In this document: positions 17,901-27,090 of the stretch, piece by piece
Position numbering within the stretch: the first letter of the stretch is position 1
How the letters are laid out: every line of letters begins with the position of its first letter
Notes under the pieces: generated by a model
Databases searched by the model: none
Told to the model about the DNA's origin: nothing
What the model saw: the letters and a program-made list of their open reading frames with translations, nothing else
Program-made: the position numbers and the translations under genes
Source: a virus
Virus record (IMG/VR): IMGVR_UViG_3300042566_000986
Span: 1 to 38,898 of that record
Length of the DNA stretch: 38,898 nucleotides
Reading direction: 5' to 3' (one strand)

Positions 17901-20356
17901 AAATCAAATATAGTATCTTCAGTTATTAAATTTGCATTGTTTTGAGAACTATATGTTGTTAAAAATACATCTGCATTTGTAGCGTCATATTCTGCTAATA
18001 AATTTGATTGTAAATCTATGTATGGATTTGTAAATGTATCTGCTATTAATCTTGTATATTTATCTTTATAAGTTTCTATTAATTGTACTTTATAAAAAAA
18101 GTTATTTACTCTTTCTTCAGCAGAACTAAAATTTACAAAATTATTAAACAAATAAACAGAACCACTTGCATATGATATATTTAATTTAGATGTATCAATT
18201 CCATTACCCTCCAAATATTTGTTTACAATATCGTTTGAAGTATATGAACCACTTGCAGTCAATTCATCAAACACTTTATATCCAATACCAACGGATGTAT
18301 CTAAACTGAAATTAGGTCCTTTTAATGGAGGGCAAAATTCATCTACTTCGTTTTTTAAAGTTACAGTTTCAACAATTGGATTTGATTGTAATTTTGAAAT
18401 CCAAACTTGTTGATTTGCTTGTACTGCCGTTGTTAATGGTTCGTATAATTTTAATATTAAACTATTATCACTTCCAACCCACGTAGTAACTACTTTGTTA
18501 TCACCATCGCCTAAATGTAATAAGTGTGTTAAATATTTTGAAGTTTCATCTGCAAATACATTTGTATTAAATTGTGAAAAGAAACCATCGGCAATTCTAT
18601 TCATTGCTAATGGTCTTGGGATTATTAAATCACCCTTATCAAATAGAATTGTAATAAATTCTTCTCTACTTATAACAGGTGATAACCCACTTATGTTATA
18701 TGCAACTAATTTTAAAGTAAATGAAATCTTATCTTCATCTTCCGAAGTAAGAGTATTATCTAAATCTAAAATTTGTTGTACATTTAATTTTATAGTACCA
18801 GATGCAGGTCCTTGAATATATTGTGAACTACCCTCTTTTGATATTCTAACAAAATCAGCATTAACTGTTTTATAACTTAAATCAAAATCAACATTAGTTC
18901 CAGTATAATCAGGTCCTCTTAATACCGATGGATATACAATATCTCTAATATCAGGAACACCTACCCAAAAATCTGCAAATGCACTTACAAGTCCTTCTAT
19001 TGGATTCCCATCACCATTTCCATTGGATGGGACCATTATAATTCTATATTGACCAGGTGTTGGGAATGCTGCATCAGGTAAATAAATTATTGTTTCACCA
19101 TCACTGCCTAAATCACTAAATGTGTATTCTTGATTATTTACAGATACTCTAATTCTGCTTACACCGCCAGATTTTCCGATTGTAAATGCAACACCAGTTT
19201 CAGAATTTGTATTATATTCTCTACTATCACCAGCAGTAAAACTAATACCAGGAACTATTTTTGGTCTACTTTCAACCCTTTGTACCGAATTAGTTGTTAT
19301 GAAAACTTTTACTGATTGTTTTACTCTATAACTTAATTCAAGTGAGGGTGTTGTTGCATTGGCATTTAAATCAAATGCAGTAACATCTCTATCACCTTGT
19401 GATTCTATACCAAGTAATCTTGTTACATTATAATCGCTACCATTGGAATATAATTTAAAAGTACTGCCTAATTTAACATTTATTACCGAATATCCAGATT
19501 TTACAAGATATTCCACTCCACTATCTAATAAAACTACTGCAGACTCACTTTGACCATCCAATTCAAGTTGTAATTCAACAGAATCATTTGTTGGGGGTGG
19601 TAATGCAAATGGTTCATAATCAAATGTTACTGTAATATCTGTTGGGAATGTATCAAAAAATCTATTAATTTCGGAACCAGAATTATCAGAACCATACTTT
19701 GTTAGAGTTTCAAAAATAGCTAATGTTCCACTACGTTGTGTATGTATTCTAAACGCGTTTTTTAAATTATATAATTTATTGTTGTAATTTGGTATAATTT
19801 CAACTGCATTCTTAAAATCATTTATATCAAACTCATAATTAGTTGCTTCGGAATATTCTTTTCCATTTATTACATATTTTTGAGTACTACCAGCAGCATT
19901 TGCACTTATAATTCTAAGATTAAATTTAGTTGCAGATACAGGTGCAGGAGTTCGCCCAATACCATCAATCGGTTCGGTACTTCCACCCGGTGTTGATGGA
20001 GTTCCACCAGTTGGATTATCACAGGGACTTAATTGAGTAACATCTAAACCAGGTGGATATGTAAATGTGTCTGGTATAGCACAAACTTCTCTGTTTGAAT
20101 ATGCAAAAACAGTTACATTTTTATAAACAGAATTAGGAGCTTGATAAGAAAATACTACATCATCACCAGTTATGTTTTCAAGACGAAATGTATATGATGT
20201 GGACTGGGGAAGAGTAGCAGGTGGTGGAGTGGGTGCGAATGCTGGTGAACCTATTGGATTCCCACCACTACCCTCACCAATAAATAAAGGTGCGCCAGAT
20301 TCATCCAATAATGGATTTCCATAATCATCATATCCTATTTGTTTTGGTGCAGCCAT
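14993..20356 (-). CDS. Very large tail/baseplate structural protein with LamG-like domain, 1787 aa
   Basis: Starts with glycine/proline-rich sequence (SPAFAPTPPPATLPQ), followed by about 600 residues of beta-sandwich material. Around residue 1040 is NNLPYLLKHKGTSRAMKAA...CYGVP; this 'NLPYLLKxKGT' element recurs in phage tail proteins at the baseplate periphery (compare P2 gpI-type 'tail protein I'). Residues ~1075-1310 look like a concanavalin/LamG-type sandwich (GIEFRIKPDN..., LTIGKDFDGNLDEFRLWRVPL), suggesting glycan binding. The C-terminal part is mixed, with three related segments NYDTLINTND / NYDTIINAEDV / YETLINTFED. It has its own late-like motif 28 bases upstream. Likely a peripheral baseplate or fibre-anchoring protein; the precise T4 counterpart is not clear. 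Confidence 0.75.
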   Translation of the reverse strand: MAAPKQIGYDDYGNPLLDESGAPLFIGEGSGGNPIGSPAFAPTPPPATLPQSTSYTFRLENITGDDVVFSYQAPNSVYKNVTVFAYSNREVCAIPDTFTYPPGLDVTQLSPCDNPTGGTPSTPGGSTEPIDGIGRTPAPVSATKFNLRIISANAAGSTQKYVINGKEYSEATNYEFDINDFKNAVEIIPNYNNKLYNLKNAFRIHTQRSGTLAIFETLTKYGSDNSGSEINRFFDTFPTDITVTFDYEPFALPPPTNDSVELQLELDGQSESAVVLLDSGVEYLVKSGYSVINVKLGSTFKLYSNGSDYNVTRLLGIESQGDRDVTAFDLNANATTPSLELSYRVKQSVKVFITTNSVQRVESRPKIVPGISFTAGDSREYNTNSETGVAFTIGKSGGVSRIRVSVNNQEYTFSDLGSDGETIIYLPDAAFPTPGQYRIIMVPSNGNGDGNPIEGLVSAFADFWVGVPDIRDIVYPSVLRGPDYTGTNVDFDLSYKTVNADFVRISKEGSSQYIQGPASGTIKLNVQQILDLDNTLTSEDEDKISFTLKLVAYNISGLSPVISREEFITILFDKGDLIIPRPLAMNRIADGFFSQFNTNVFADETSKYLTHLLHLGDGDNKVVTTWVGSDNSLILKLYEPLTTAVQANQQVWISKLQSNPIVETVTLKNEVDEFCPPLKGPNFSLDTSVGIGYKVFDELTASGSYTSNDIVNKYLEGNGIDTSKLNISYASGSVYLFNNFVNFSSAEERVNNFFYKVQLIETYKDKYTRLIADTFTNPYIDLQSNLLAEYDATNADVFLTTYSSQNNANLITEDTIFDLIQWEINQPKGTAQISEAKNILEKANVLIRGLDGFEKWLYTDLIYSDSLSYPKTTSTNGLTGLTTYVLKPTTDSEVTAWYESLINLAYEFDKYNPNYLVNNIPEFIKEDYDNNDFILFLDMIGQHFDIIWVYIKALSGNKLLEEKQFKGATNNLIYYLLESMGWDGKRAFDSQFLWEYAFGTDREGNQKYGMPLEDANNQVWRRILNNLPYLLKHKGTSRAMKAAMACYGVPQSMLTIMEYGGPQDPTKDGTTKFTFDDRTAAIKLNSGSYNSSVVVPWKSINGSYPQGIEFRIKPDNVHNTTIISSSQFKLDIIQTTGSFATLRFGLGGNAISAGPYIETPFTSASVSTTYFTASIEYVLGPDTVSGSSNFPLSTEYYSNVLINRYQLGGQFSSASRYEVLLKTSDGQRIVNSVSMSFVSTKEYWESGSNLTIGKDFDGNLDEFRLWRVPLQPSKLENHTLHPDAINGNSYTSSTADLLFRLDFEYPKNRILDPYIKNVAINTTYGENYATASNMYPATLYPYQYTPYDRTVTATVPSLGLNYSNKIRFEEQTLVGDLSHKVRATQKAFDRAPIDSNRLGIFLSPIKELNMDIVRAFGDFNIDNYIGDPSDDYKDNYTELTNLRTYYFQRLNRNIYEYIQLVRYIDKSLFDVLEDLAPARAKVSKGLLIEPHYLERSKTKWSKPESERGDYETLINTFEDKKIELTYESKDALIDASTQVNLEGDTPNYDTIINAEDVYTLEATNPNYDTLINTNDNIIIETEYPTYPPTGSVNIDCNLGSKILAEVDSFTTTIIGFDPNSIANAGFGLYAENGNSIIRKIEPVFGNFETTGSRSSVFLVKEQYNTKISTQLKGWPTIGALPGEQVYYEDVDVTNYRYKVSILPFSGSINVGNDTVEVVALNGYFPSHYKFVNNLSEGMQRSYFKGSLQTSGSTPDGLAAVETFTTNPNILRVSKTGRGSGEPILVVD

Positions 20357-20384
20357 TTATTATTTTATTATTGTATTGTTATTT

Positions 20385-20393
20385 TATAAATAT
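20385..20393 (-). promoter_or_regulatory. Late-promoter-like motif ATATTTATA before the 1787-aa gene
   Basis: Perfect copy 28 bases before the ATG at 20356, the longest spacing in the set. The leader consists almost only of A and T. Confidence 0.6.
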
Positions 20394-20409
20394 TTTATTT
20401 TAAATTATC

Positions 20410-21918
20410 CTATATCATATTTTGTACGGATGGGTCTTCAAAGAATGTAGTATTACCAGTTTCAAATCTATCATTTCTCCCAATCACCCCACCGGTCGTA
20501 CCCCCACCACCGCTTCCAGCGGCTGCGCCTCCACGAGGTTCATCGGTAGGGATTGCTGGTGATACTCGTTCATAGGCTTTATCACAAGGACCTACATCTT
20601 TTACCATCATCCTAACATCAGGGTCTTCAATATTTATACTATTTTGCAAAGCACAAATATCAATTGAATCCCCACCTTGCAATTGTATTTGTTTACCATC
20701 TTTAAATTCGTTCTGATATCTAACAACTACCATTTGACCAGCCCCATCTCTTTGTCTTGCCAAATTAGAAACCATATATTTTCTCATTACAATAACTTCA
20801 GGTTCTTGTCTTGGTGGTTCGGGTTCTACGACCGGAAAATCAACAGGTGTTGATATTGGAAGTGTTTTATCAATAGGAGTTTCCTTTCTAATTACAATTC
20901 GTATTTTTTCTTGAACAGGCGTAAGTACTGGTGGAGATTGCTTTACTAATTCAATAATAGGACTTCTTGTATCAATTCTAGTATCTGAATTTAATCTTTG
21001 TAAAACTTTACCCACTTCATCATAACTAGCATCATTACCTGCATCAAATGTAGTTGTTGTTTTAACATCAGGTCTTAACAAATGATAATCTAAAGATGCT
21101 ATTAATAATCTTTGACAAATTGATACAATGGTACTTTTAGTTAATTCAATTGAAGGTCTACTATTTTTTGGTTTTCCATAGTTTACATTATTTAATTCAG
21201 ATATTCTATTTGTAAATTCATAGGCAGAAGATTCTACAAATGTATCATATACTCTACTTACAAATGTTTCAAAATCCTGTATTTTAAATTCTGTTTTTAA
21301 TCTAACTAAAAATTTCTCTGAATATCTATCTCTCATATAAGATGATATTTTTGTAGGAGTTATATTTTCAATAAATTTAAATACAAAATATATAGTATCA
21401 TCTCTAAAATTACCATCTCTTATCATTAAATTAAATCGTTCTCTTAATTCTGGATTAGTTTCTAATCCTTTTTTTAATGGAACTAATCTAATTTCAGTTC
21501 TTGATGGTGATATTTCATTTATCCAAAGTTTATTGTATTTTTGCTCACTACCAACTCTTTTATTTATTAAAGTTATTTGAGTTTTAAAAATACCACTATC
21601 GTATCCAGCTTCTTTAATCAATCGTTCAATATCTACAAAATATTCTTTTGGAAACTGATATCTTTGGAATATAGTACCTTCTGGTAATAGTATGTAATCT
21701 TTTATGTTTTGGGTTGATAGTGTAACATATGTAACCAAATTTCCATTTTTTTGAGGAAGTTGATTATCATTTGTATCGTACATAATAAACTCAATAGCAT
21801 CTTGGTCACCTAATCCAAAAAAAGATTGTAGGTTTCCCTGCTCAAAAATTTCTCTATCTCTGGCTTCAATACGATATCCTTTATTATCTATAATCTCTTT
21901 AAATGTTCTTATAGCCAT
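20410..21918 (-). CDS. Baseplate-associated structural protein, 502 aa
   Basis: The N-terminal ~300 residues are a mixed alpha/beta region containing KLWINEISPSRTEIRLVPL, a phrase seen in baseplate proteins of marine T4-like phages. A proline-rich segment follows (EPEPPRQEPEVIVM). The C-terminal ~110 residues hold a cysteine-containing region (DICALQ, DVGPCDKAY) and a glycine run (GGAAAGSGGGG). The start overlaps the coiled-coil gene upstream by 10 bases, and the gap downstream carries the next promoter, so it is last in the transcript that begins at 27035. Most likely a wedge or peripheral baseplate protein; the exact role is unknown. Confidence 0.65.
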   Translation of the reverse strand: MAIRTFKEIIDNKGYRIEARDREIFEQGNLQSFFGLGDQDAIEFIMYDTNDNQLPQKNGNLVTYVTLSTQNIKDYILLPEGTIFQRYQFPKEYFVDIERLIKEAGYDSGIFKTQITLINKRVGSEQKYNKLWINEISPSRTEIRLVPLKKGLETNPELRERFNLMIRDGNFRDDTIYFVFKFIENITPTKISSYMRDRYSEKFLVRLKTEFKIQDFETFVSRVYDTFVESSAYEFTNRISELNNVNYGKPKNSRPSIELTKSTIVSICQRLLIASLDYHLLRPDVKTTTTFDAGNDASYDEVGKVLQRLNSDTRIDTRSPIIELVKQSPPVLTPVQEKIRIVIRKETPIDKTLPISTPVDFPVVEPEPPRQEPEVIVMRKYMVSNLARQRDGAGQMVVVRYQNEFKDGKQIQLQGGDSIDICALQNSINIEDPDVRMMVKDVGPCDKAYERVSPAIPTDEPRGGAAAGSGGGGTTGGVIGRNDRFETGNTTFFEDPSVQNMI

Positions 21919-22997
21919 CCCAATGATAATTTTTTCTTTTTATATTTTCTTTTTAATTTAACTACATTATAAATAATCAATGAATATTGGCAACCTACAA
22001 AGTGCAATCCTTTACCAATTAAATTATCGTTTGGTAATACACCCATTATGTGTGCCATATGTTCTGACCAAGGTTTAACTGCTACATATAGATACTTAGA
22101 ATATTGTGAGTTTTTAGTAAAATAATCCACAACAGATTGTGCCCACATTAAGTAACCCATAGCAACGTGTCTATTTTCTTTCAACATCATCTCACCAAAT
22201 GCCTCATCTGCTGCCCATATGTGTTGAGGTATAAATCCTTGCTCATAAAGCATGTTACAAATAATTTTTCCCTTCTTATTGGCGGTAGTACTTCTTATTA
22301 AATTTGTTTGAAGTGCGGAGTTATCTCTACTTAATGCATCTATTGCACTATCCTTTTCAAAAATGGTATTATTTTGCAGACGTATTGATTCATTTAATGA
22401 AATTATTTGTTTTGTAGATGTACTTACCTGCTCTTCATATTGTGTTACCTGTCCTTTTAAAGATTCATTTCTAGCATATGCCGAAACTCTTTGTACAGAT
22501 TCAGCAGTTGCTCTTTGGATAGCGTTTTGTAATTCTTGTATTGAACTCTGAACTTTAGTTGTTGATTGTTGTGCATTGTTTTCCGCAACCGCAAGTAACA
22601 AATCTTTATTATCCATATCAATTCTCATTGCCTCAAGTTCGGTTTCTAAACCACTTATAGTTCCCTCTAAAGATGATATTTCAGTATTTAGTTCTCTAAT
22701 ATTTTCCGTCAAATCCGCAACTTCCGCAACTTTAGCATCATAGATAAATTTAAGAACAGTTTCTGGTAAATTTGGTACTTCTAATGGTAATAATTCTACA
22801 ATAGTTGTATCAATTGATTTTATTATTTCTGTTTCATTATATTTTGGTTTTTGTAATTTACCAAATACAATACCATCCGAAGTTTCTTTATCTTCAAACA
22901 TATAAACTCCAAAATCATTTTTAGTATCAATGATTTGCGAACCACTAACTAAAAGTTCGGATATTATTGCTTCATTTTGTAAACCTGTTTTTATCAT
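21909..22997 (-). CDS. Coiled-coil structural protein with conserved phage C-terminal domain, 362 aa
   Basis: Residues ~95-245 form a long coiled coil (LTENIRELNTEISSLEGTI and following heptads), so a trimeric or dimeric rod is likely. The C-terminal ~110 residues (ICNMLYEQGFIPQHIWAADE, MGYLMWAQSVV, KPWSEHMAHIMG) resemble a domain found at the end of tail or baseplate proteins of large phages; its function is unknown to me. A short hydrophobic stretch near the end (SLIIYNVVKL) precedes a lysine-rich tail. One-base gap from the upstream gene and 10-base overlap with the downstream gene indicate a tight operon. Confidence 0.7.
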   Translation of the reverse strand: MIKTGLQNEAIISELLVSGSQIIDTKNDFGVYMFEDKETSDGIVFGKLQKPKYNETEIIKSIDTTIVELLPLEVPNLPETVLKFIYDAKVAEVADLTENIRELNTEISSLEGTISGLETELEAMRIDMDNKDLLLAVAENNAQQSTTKVQSSIQELQNAIQRATAESVQRVSAYARNESLKGQVTQYEEQVSTSTKQIISLNESIRLQNNTIFEKDSAIDALSRDNSALQTNLIRSTTANKKGKIICNMLYEQGFIPQHIWAADEAFGEMMLKENRHVAMGYLMWAQSVVDYFTKNSQYSKYLYVAVKPWSEHMAHIMGVLPNDNLIGKGLHFVGCQYSLIIYNVVKLKRKYKKKKLSLGWL

Positions 22998-22998
22998 C

Positions 22999-24066
22999 TT
23001 AGTACTTAATTACACCAAATATTATATTATCATCAAAATAAGAAATAGAACCATCTCTATCTATTTTAAATTCTATTTTATATTTTCTATCAACCTCCCA
23101 ATTGGAAAGATTTAAATTTATATAGTTACCAATTGAATCACAACTTACTTTTGAATATTCCGAAAAGGGGATTATTACATCGTTTGAATGTAAATCTTTT
23201 ATTTGATAATATGTAGTTTCGGGTAAATACTTAACATCATTATATGCAAATGTGCTTGTAAATGTTTTTAATGGATATAATTCTCTACCCAACACTCTTA
23301 ATTTTGGAATACTATTTAATTTATATTCTTTCTTTAAATTAGATATACTAACTTTTATATCTTCGGTTGTTAATTCGGTTAGTGAACCAGTTACAATTTT
23401 TTGGTCATCCCAACCTATTCTAATTTTTGGTTGATAAATTGTATGCGTTTCTTTTGAAAAGAATTTAAGTTGACCGTAATCATTTGTATCTCTTTCTTTG
23501 TCAACATCTCTCCTTAAAATAAAACCATCGTTTGGAATAGAACCACTTACCCATCCTCTTAAAATAGATTTAACATCCATTTCAATATCAGCAGTTTGAT
23601 AACTATATCCTTGAGATGCCTGATAATTAGTCCACCAAGTACCACCAGTTCCATTATTTACACTAGCAGTTGTGTTTGTGTTAAAAGTGTTTTCTAACCA
23701 TTCAACACTATTATCACCATCTCTATAATTCCAAGTTACACCGGCGGTTTCAATTTCATCAAATCGATTACCTTTACCCATTTCCCAACTGCCAGATAAT
23801 GCATTTGCAAATATTGTGTAATCTAATGGTATCTCATTACTTTCGGTTTCTCTCAAAATAAGAGTTGCATTACTCATTGATACATCACCACTTACAATTG
23901 AAGATGATAGATACCCCATTTCAAATTTAAGTAAAGCATGGGTTATATCTTTTATATTTCCATAATATACTTTATTTATTTCCAATATCTCATCAAGCCC
24001 AGTATTTTGATTGGGTTGCTGTAAATACAATGTTGCATCTTTAGATGCTGTTAAAAAATATATCAT
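22999..24066 (-). CDS. DNRLRE-like beta-sandwich virion protein, 355 aa
   Basis: The N-terminal half follows a DNRLRE-type carbohydrate-binding pattern: TASKDATLYLQQPNQNTG ... ALLKFEMG ... ATLILRETES ... YTIFANALSGSWEMG ... GVTWNYRDGD. In secreted proteins such domains are jelly-roll modules, often linked to surface adhesion. The C-terminal third (KVSISNLKKEYKLNSIPKLR) is unassigned. It begins one base into the stop of the gp6-like gene (TAATG), so it is coupled to the baseplate wedge. Its position next to gp6 suggests a peripheral baseplate protein, perhaps a surface-contact module. Family call moderate, virion role inferred. Confidence 0.65.
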   Translation of the reverse strand: MIYFLTASKDATLYLQQPNQNTGLDEILEINKVYYGNIKDITHALLKFEMGYLSSSIVSGDVSMSNATLILRETESNEIPLDYTIFANALSGSWEMGKGNRFDEIETAGVTWNYRDGDNSVEWLENTFNTNTTASVNNGTGGTWWTNYQASQGYSYQTADIEMDVKSILRGWVSGSIPNDGFILRRDVDKERDTNDYGQLKFFSKETHTIYQPKIRIGWDDQKIVTGSLTELTTEDIKVSISNLKKEYKLNSIPKLRVLGRELYPLKTFTSTFAYNDVKYLPETTYYQIKDLHSNDVIIPFSEYSKVSCDSIGNYINLNLSNWEVDRKYKIEFKIDRDGSISYFDDNIIFGVIKY

Positions 24067-26102
24067 TATCTTACTCGTCCTTTAATGTCTGAATCCGGAA
24101 ACTTAATTTCAAAAATAGATGGGTCTAACGATGGATATACAATTTTATCTTTAGTTGCAGCATCTACGTTATATGAATTTGGTGAATAATTTCCACCACA
24201 TTTATTTGTTATTTTCATCATTGGTACTGATGATACACCTTCAACGTTTGCTATTAGTAATTCTACTTCGCTTAAATTAATTGTTTGATTGAATGTCCAA
24301 TTATCTATATTAAAATAATCTTTCAATTCAGTAATACATTTAGTAAGTACTTCACTTTTGTTGTAGTTGTTATATATGATAATATCAAACTCAACACCAA
24401 TATTTATAATATACCCATCACTTATATTAACACCATCTGTCAACATTCGGTATTCGTTCATATAAGTTTTAAGATTTTCTTTTACTGCTTTATTAAGATT
24501 TGTAAGATTTCCGTTTAAATCATATCCCAACAAATAGAGGTTAATTGCAAACGGATTATTTTTTTCCTTTAAGTTGGAATCTTTACCAATTAAATATGTT
24601 GTAATATCTTGCTTAACGGATTGTATAGTTGGTTCTTCTGAATCAGGCTTATTAACAAAACTCATAACCAAATCCGTAAACTCTTGTAAATGATTTGGTG
24701 ATGCTAATATAGAAGCAGGTGAATTATTATCCAATGTACCATCTGCAGTTGCAAATGCTTTAGCAACACCACCATATTTTGATGGTAATGATAATGCTCT
24801 AACTTGATAATCTTTTGCAGTTACTGCTCTATTTTGTGCACCAAAGTTTGCCAATGCGTTTTGTCTAATCTCTTCAATAGTTTCACCATCTCTACCACCT
24901 GTTGCGGGTATTTCGTTATCAACTGCTACTGAATTTTTAATACTATTATATGTTGCTATTTGTGCATTTGTAAATGAATCAATATCATCTTCATATTCTA
25001 TTCCAACTATTCTAGTCAAATCACCTTTAACTATATTTGAACTAATACCACCACCTACAAAATATTTAACAATAATACTTGTGTTTGATGGAGATGTTCC
25101 ATACGTTTTTGTTTTTAAAAAATTAGTTGGGTCAAATGATTCTTCCAATCTACTAATTGAGTTTGGTAAACCAAGTCCTACATTTTTAAGATTTGGTATT
25201 AATTGTTCATCCGATGCGGATGGGTCACCTGCTCCAAATTGTAATGTAGTTGTACTATTTTGATTTACTTTTGCTACAAATCTTCTTGGTGTTTTTATAG
25301 TTTTAAGAATATATGGAACTGTTGTTTTAAATTGATATAATTCAGCATCATTTGATTCTGTTGTTGGTTGTTCAATATACACCATTTCTTGTCCCAAATA
25401 TGGAACTTCATAATATTTGTTTCCATTCGAATCCCTAACATCATATATTTGAATAATGTTCGTTTCATCTAATGTTATTGATTGAAATGGTTGATATGCT
25501 CCAAACGTAAATGTTCTTTCCGATGTGATAGCTGATATTGCTTGTACATATTTTTTAACCAAATAAAAAGTAGGTTCTCCAGTATTTACATCTCTTTCGT
25601 AAATTGTAATCTCTCTATTGTTTTCATCATTAAAATCAACTACGTCTGTTGTTCTAAATAAAATATCATTTTCAGTAGATTGTAATCGCATACCTTCTTT
25701 TATTCTAAGAAAATATGTTTCATCTGGTTTGTTATTAACACCACTTCCAATTGATGGAATTAATTGATATACCGATACATTTGTTATTGCTGGAGATGTT
25801 ACTTTTGGTTTATATCCCAAAAATTGAGATAATGCAATTACACTTTGAATATCTTCAGCGTATGGCATTAATGATTCTTTTAAAGTATCATCTACATAAT
25901 AAGATAATGAATCACCAACATACGATGCTAATTCAATAAACATCATACCAGGTGATGTTTCATTAAAATCAGAATATGTTTTTGGAAAATATGTTTTAGA
26001 AAATTCAATTAAGTTTTCTCTAAATGCAGCAAAGTCTTTATTTAGATATTTTATATCTTTTCCTTTGTTTTTAAAATTCTTATTTATTGTAGTTAATGCC
26101 AT
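24066..26102 (-). CDS. T4 gp6-like baseplate wedge protein (baseplate J family)
   Basis: 678 residues, close to T4 gp6 (~660). The N-terminus has DFAAFRENLIEFSKTYFPKT and then the hallmark ETSPGMMFIELASYVGDSLSYY of the gp6/baseplate-J family. The central region (GRDGETIEEIRQNALANFGA ... RAVTAKDYQVRALSL) is the conserved J-family core. gp6 dimers form the inner ring of the contractile baseplate and open during sheath contraction. It lies four bases after the gp25-like gene, as in many contractile systems. Confident family assignment. Confidence 0.92.
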   Translation of the reverse strand: MALTTINKNFKNKGKDIKYLNKDFAAFRENLIEFSKTYFPKTYSDFNETSPGMMFIELASYVGDSLSYYVDDTLKESLMPYAEDIQSVIALSQFLGYKPKVTSPAITNVSVYQLIPSIGSGVNNKPDETYFLRIKEGMRLQSTENDILFRTTDVVDFNDENNREITIYERDVNTGEPTFYLVKKYVQAISAITSERTFTFGAYQPFQSITLDETNIIQIYDVRDSNGNKYYEVPYLGQEMVYIEQPTTESNDAELYQFKTTVPYILKTIKTPRRFVAKVNQNSTTTLQFGAGDPSASDEQLIPNLKNVGLGLPNSISRLEESFDPTNFLKTKTYGTSPSNTSIIVKYFVGGGISSNIVKGDLTRIVGIEYEDDIDSFTNAQIATYNSIKNSVAVDNEIPATGGRDGETIEEIRQNALANFGAQNRAVTAKDYQVRALSLPSKYGGVAKAFATADGTLDNNSPASILASPNHLQEFTDLVMSFVNKPDSEEPTIQSVKQDITTYLIGKDSNLKEKNNPFAINLYLLGYDLNGNLTNLNKAVKENLKTYMNEYRMLTDGVNISDGYIINIGVEFDIIIYNNYNKSEVLTKCITELKDYFNIDNWTFNQTINLSEVELLIANVEGVSSVPMMKITNKCGGNYSPNSYNVDAATKDKIVYPSLDPSIFEIKFPDSDIKGRVR

Positions 26103-26106
26103 TTTT

Positions 26107-26529
26107 TTATACTGTAAAGGTTACTGTCTCCATACCTACATTATTTGTTATACTAAATGTTAATGAAATTTCAACACGATTGGTATCCTTAAATTCATCA
26201 GTCTGTCTAACATCAATTTCTTCAATAGTAACGTATGGCAACCACTTTTCCATACTGTTTGTAATAACTTCTTCTATTTCATCAGCTAAAAAGTCATCAT
26301 TAAAATCAAAAAGTAATTCTTGTAAGCCACTACCCAATTCCGGTTGCATTACTCTTTCTTTTCTTTTTGTTAATAAAAGGTTTTTAATATTTGTTTTTAC
26401 TTGGTCAATTGTTTTAAATGATTGATTAAATGCATTATTTCCTATTTGTAATGGCAATGTAATACCAATAGCATAATCGTTATATGCAATTGTATCTTTA
26501 ACCATCCTTTGACCTAATAATACTGCCAT
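26107..26529 (-). CDS. T4 gp25-like baseplate wedge protein (GPW/gp25 family)
   Basis: 140 residues, the usual length for gp25. The typical features are present: an N-terminal beta region, VKTNIKNLLLTKRKERVMQP, GSGLQELLFDFNDD, and a C-terminal strand pair (VEISLTFSITNN). 'RVMQPELGSGL' corresponds to the EPR-type turn of the family, with QPE here. It joins gp6 and gp53-type proteins in the wedge and is conserved across contractile injection systems. It overlaps the upstream gene by one base (TAATG). Confidence 0.93.
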   Translation of the reverse strand: MAVLLGQRMVKDTIAYNDYAIGITLPLQIGNNAFNQSFKTIDQVKTNIKNLLLTKRKERVMQPELGSGLQELLFDFNDDFLADEIEEVITNSMEKWLPYVTIEEIDVRQTDEFKDTNRVEISLTFSITNNVGMETVTFTV

Positions 26530-27035
26530 TATTTTTTATTAAATCGTTTTACTAATTCTGAATAATCTCTGTTCAATGCTTTATCCAATTCAGGCACCCC
26601 AGTTTGAACACCTAATCCACTTGGTTGAGGTCCTCTAGCTAAATCACCATATCCCATTTTATCAGCTACTGCAGTTCTACCTACAACAGACCCCATATCA
26701 CCTTGTCCAAAATTCATTGTTCTAAAACCACCATCACCTTGTGGGATACCACCTCTTGTTTCATTTAAAATTTGATTAATAATTGGGTTTTTACTAAATT
26801 GTTTAGTTTCTACTACTTTAGTTTCAACCGATTCCTTAATAGTATCATTCCCCAATATTGCTTTAGCCATTGAAAATCCTTCACTTTCTTTTTTAGGTTG
26901 TGGTTTAGTATTTCCTTCCGCTAAAACCTTTTTCATTTCCGCTTTCACTCCTTCTTTAATCAAAGCAGGGAGTTGTTGTTTTAACTCCTCTTTGATAAGA
27001 ATTTGAATAGCTTTTAATAATTTATCCGTATTCAT
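26529..27035 (-). CDS. Baseplate-region structural protein, 168 aa
   Basis: The N-terminal 40 residues form an amphipathic helix (LLKAIQILIKEELKQQLPAL) and the middle is disordered and charged. Then comes NPIINQILNETRGGIPQGDG, a motif I associate with small proteins adjacent to gp25 in large marine phages. The C-terminus ends DYSELVKRFNKK. It is first in a transcript that continues through gp25, gp6 and three further genes, with a late-like motif 24 bases before the ATG. Probably a minor baseplate or assembly protein; function unknown. Confidence 0.65.
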   Translation of the reverse strand: MNTDKLLKAIQILIKEELKQQLPALIKEGVKAEMKKVLAEGNTKPQPKKESEGFSMAKAILGNDTIKESVETKVVETKQFSKNPIINQILNETRGGIPQGDGGFRTMNFGQGDMGSVVGRTAVADKMGYGDLARGPQPSGLGVQTGVPELDKALNRDYSELVKRFNKK

Positions 27036-27059
27036 TTGATTATCTTTCGTTGTTGTTAA

Positions 27060-27068
27060 TATAAATAT
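27060..27068 (-). promoter_or_regulatory. Late-promoter-like motif ATATTTATA heading the wedge operon
   Basis: Perfect copy 24 bases before the ATG at 27035. It heads six genes (168-aa protein, gp25, gp6, DNRLRE-like, coiled coil, 502-aa protein) whose junctions are all overlaps or gaps of up to four bases. Confidence 0.7.
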
Positions 27069-27090
27069 TTGATTTGTTTATTTTTGGGAT

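Noticed and set aside
24400-24408. ATATTTATA on the plus strand inside the gp6-like gene
   Set aside because: Wrong strand for the genes here, and no plus-strand gene follows.
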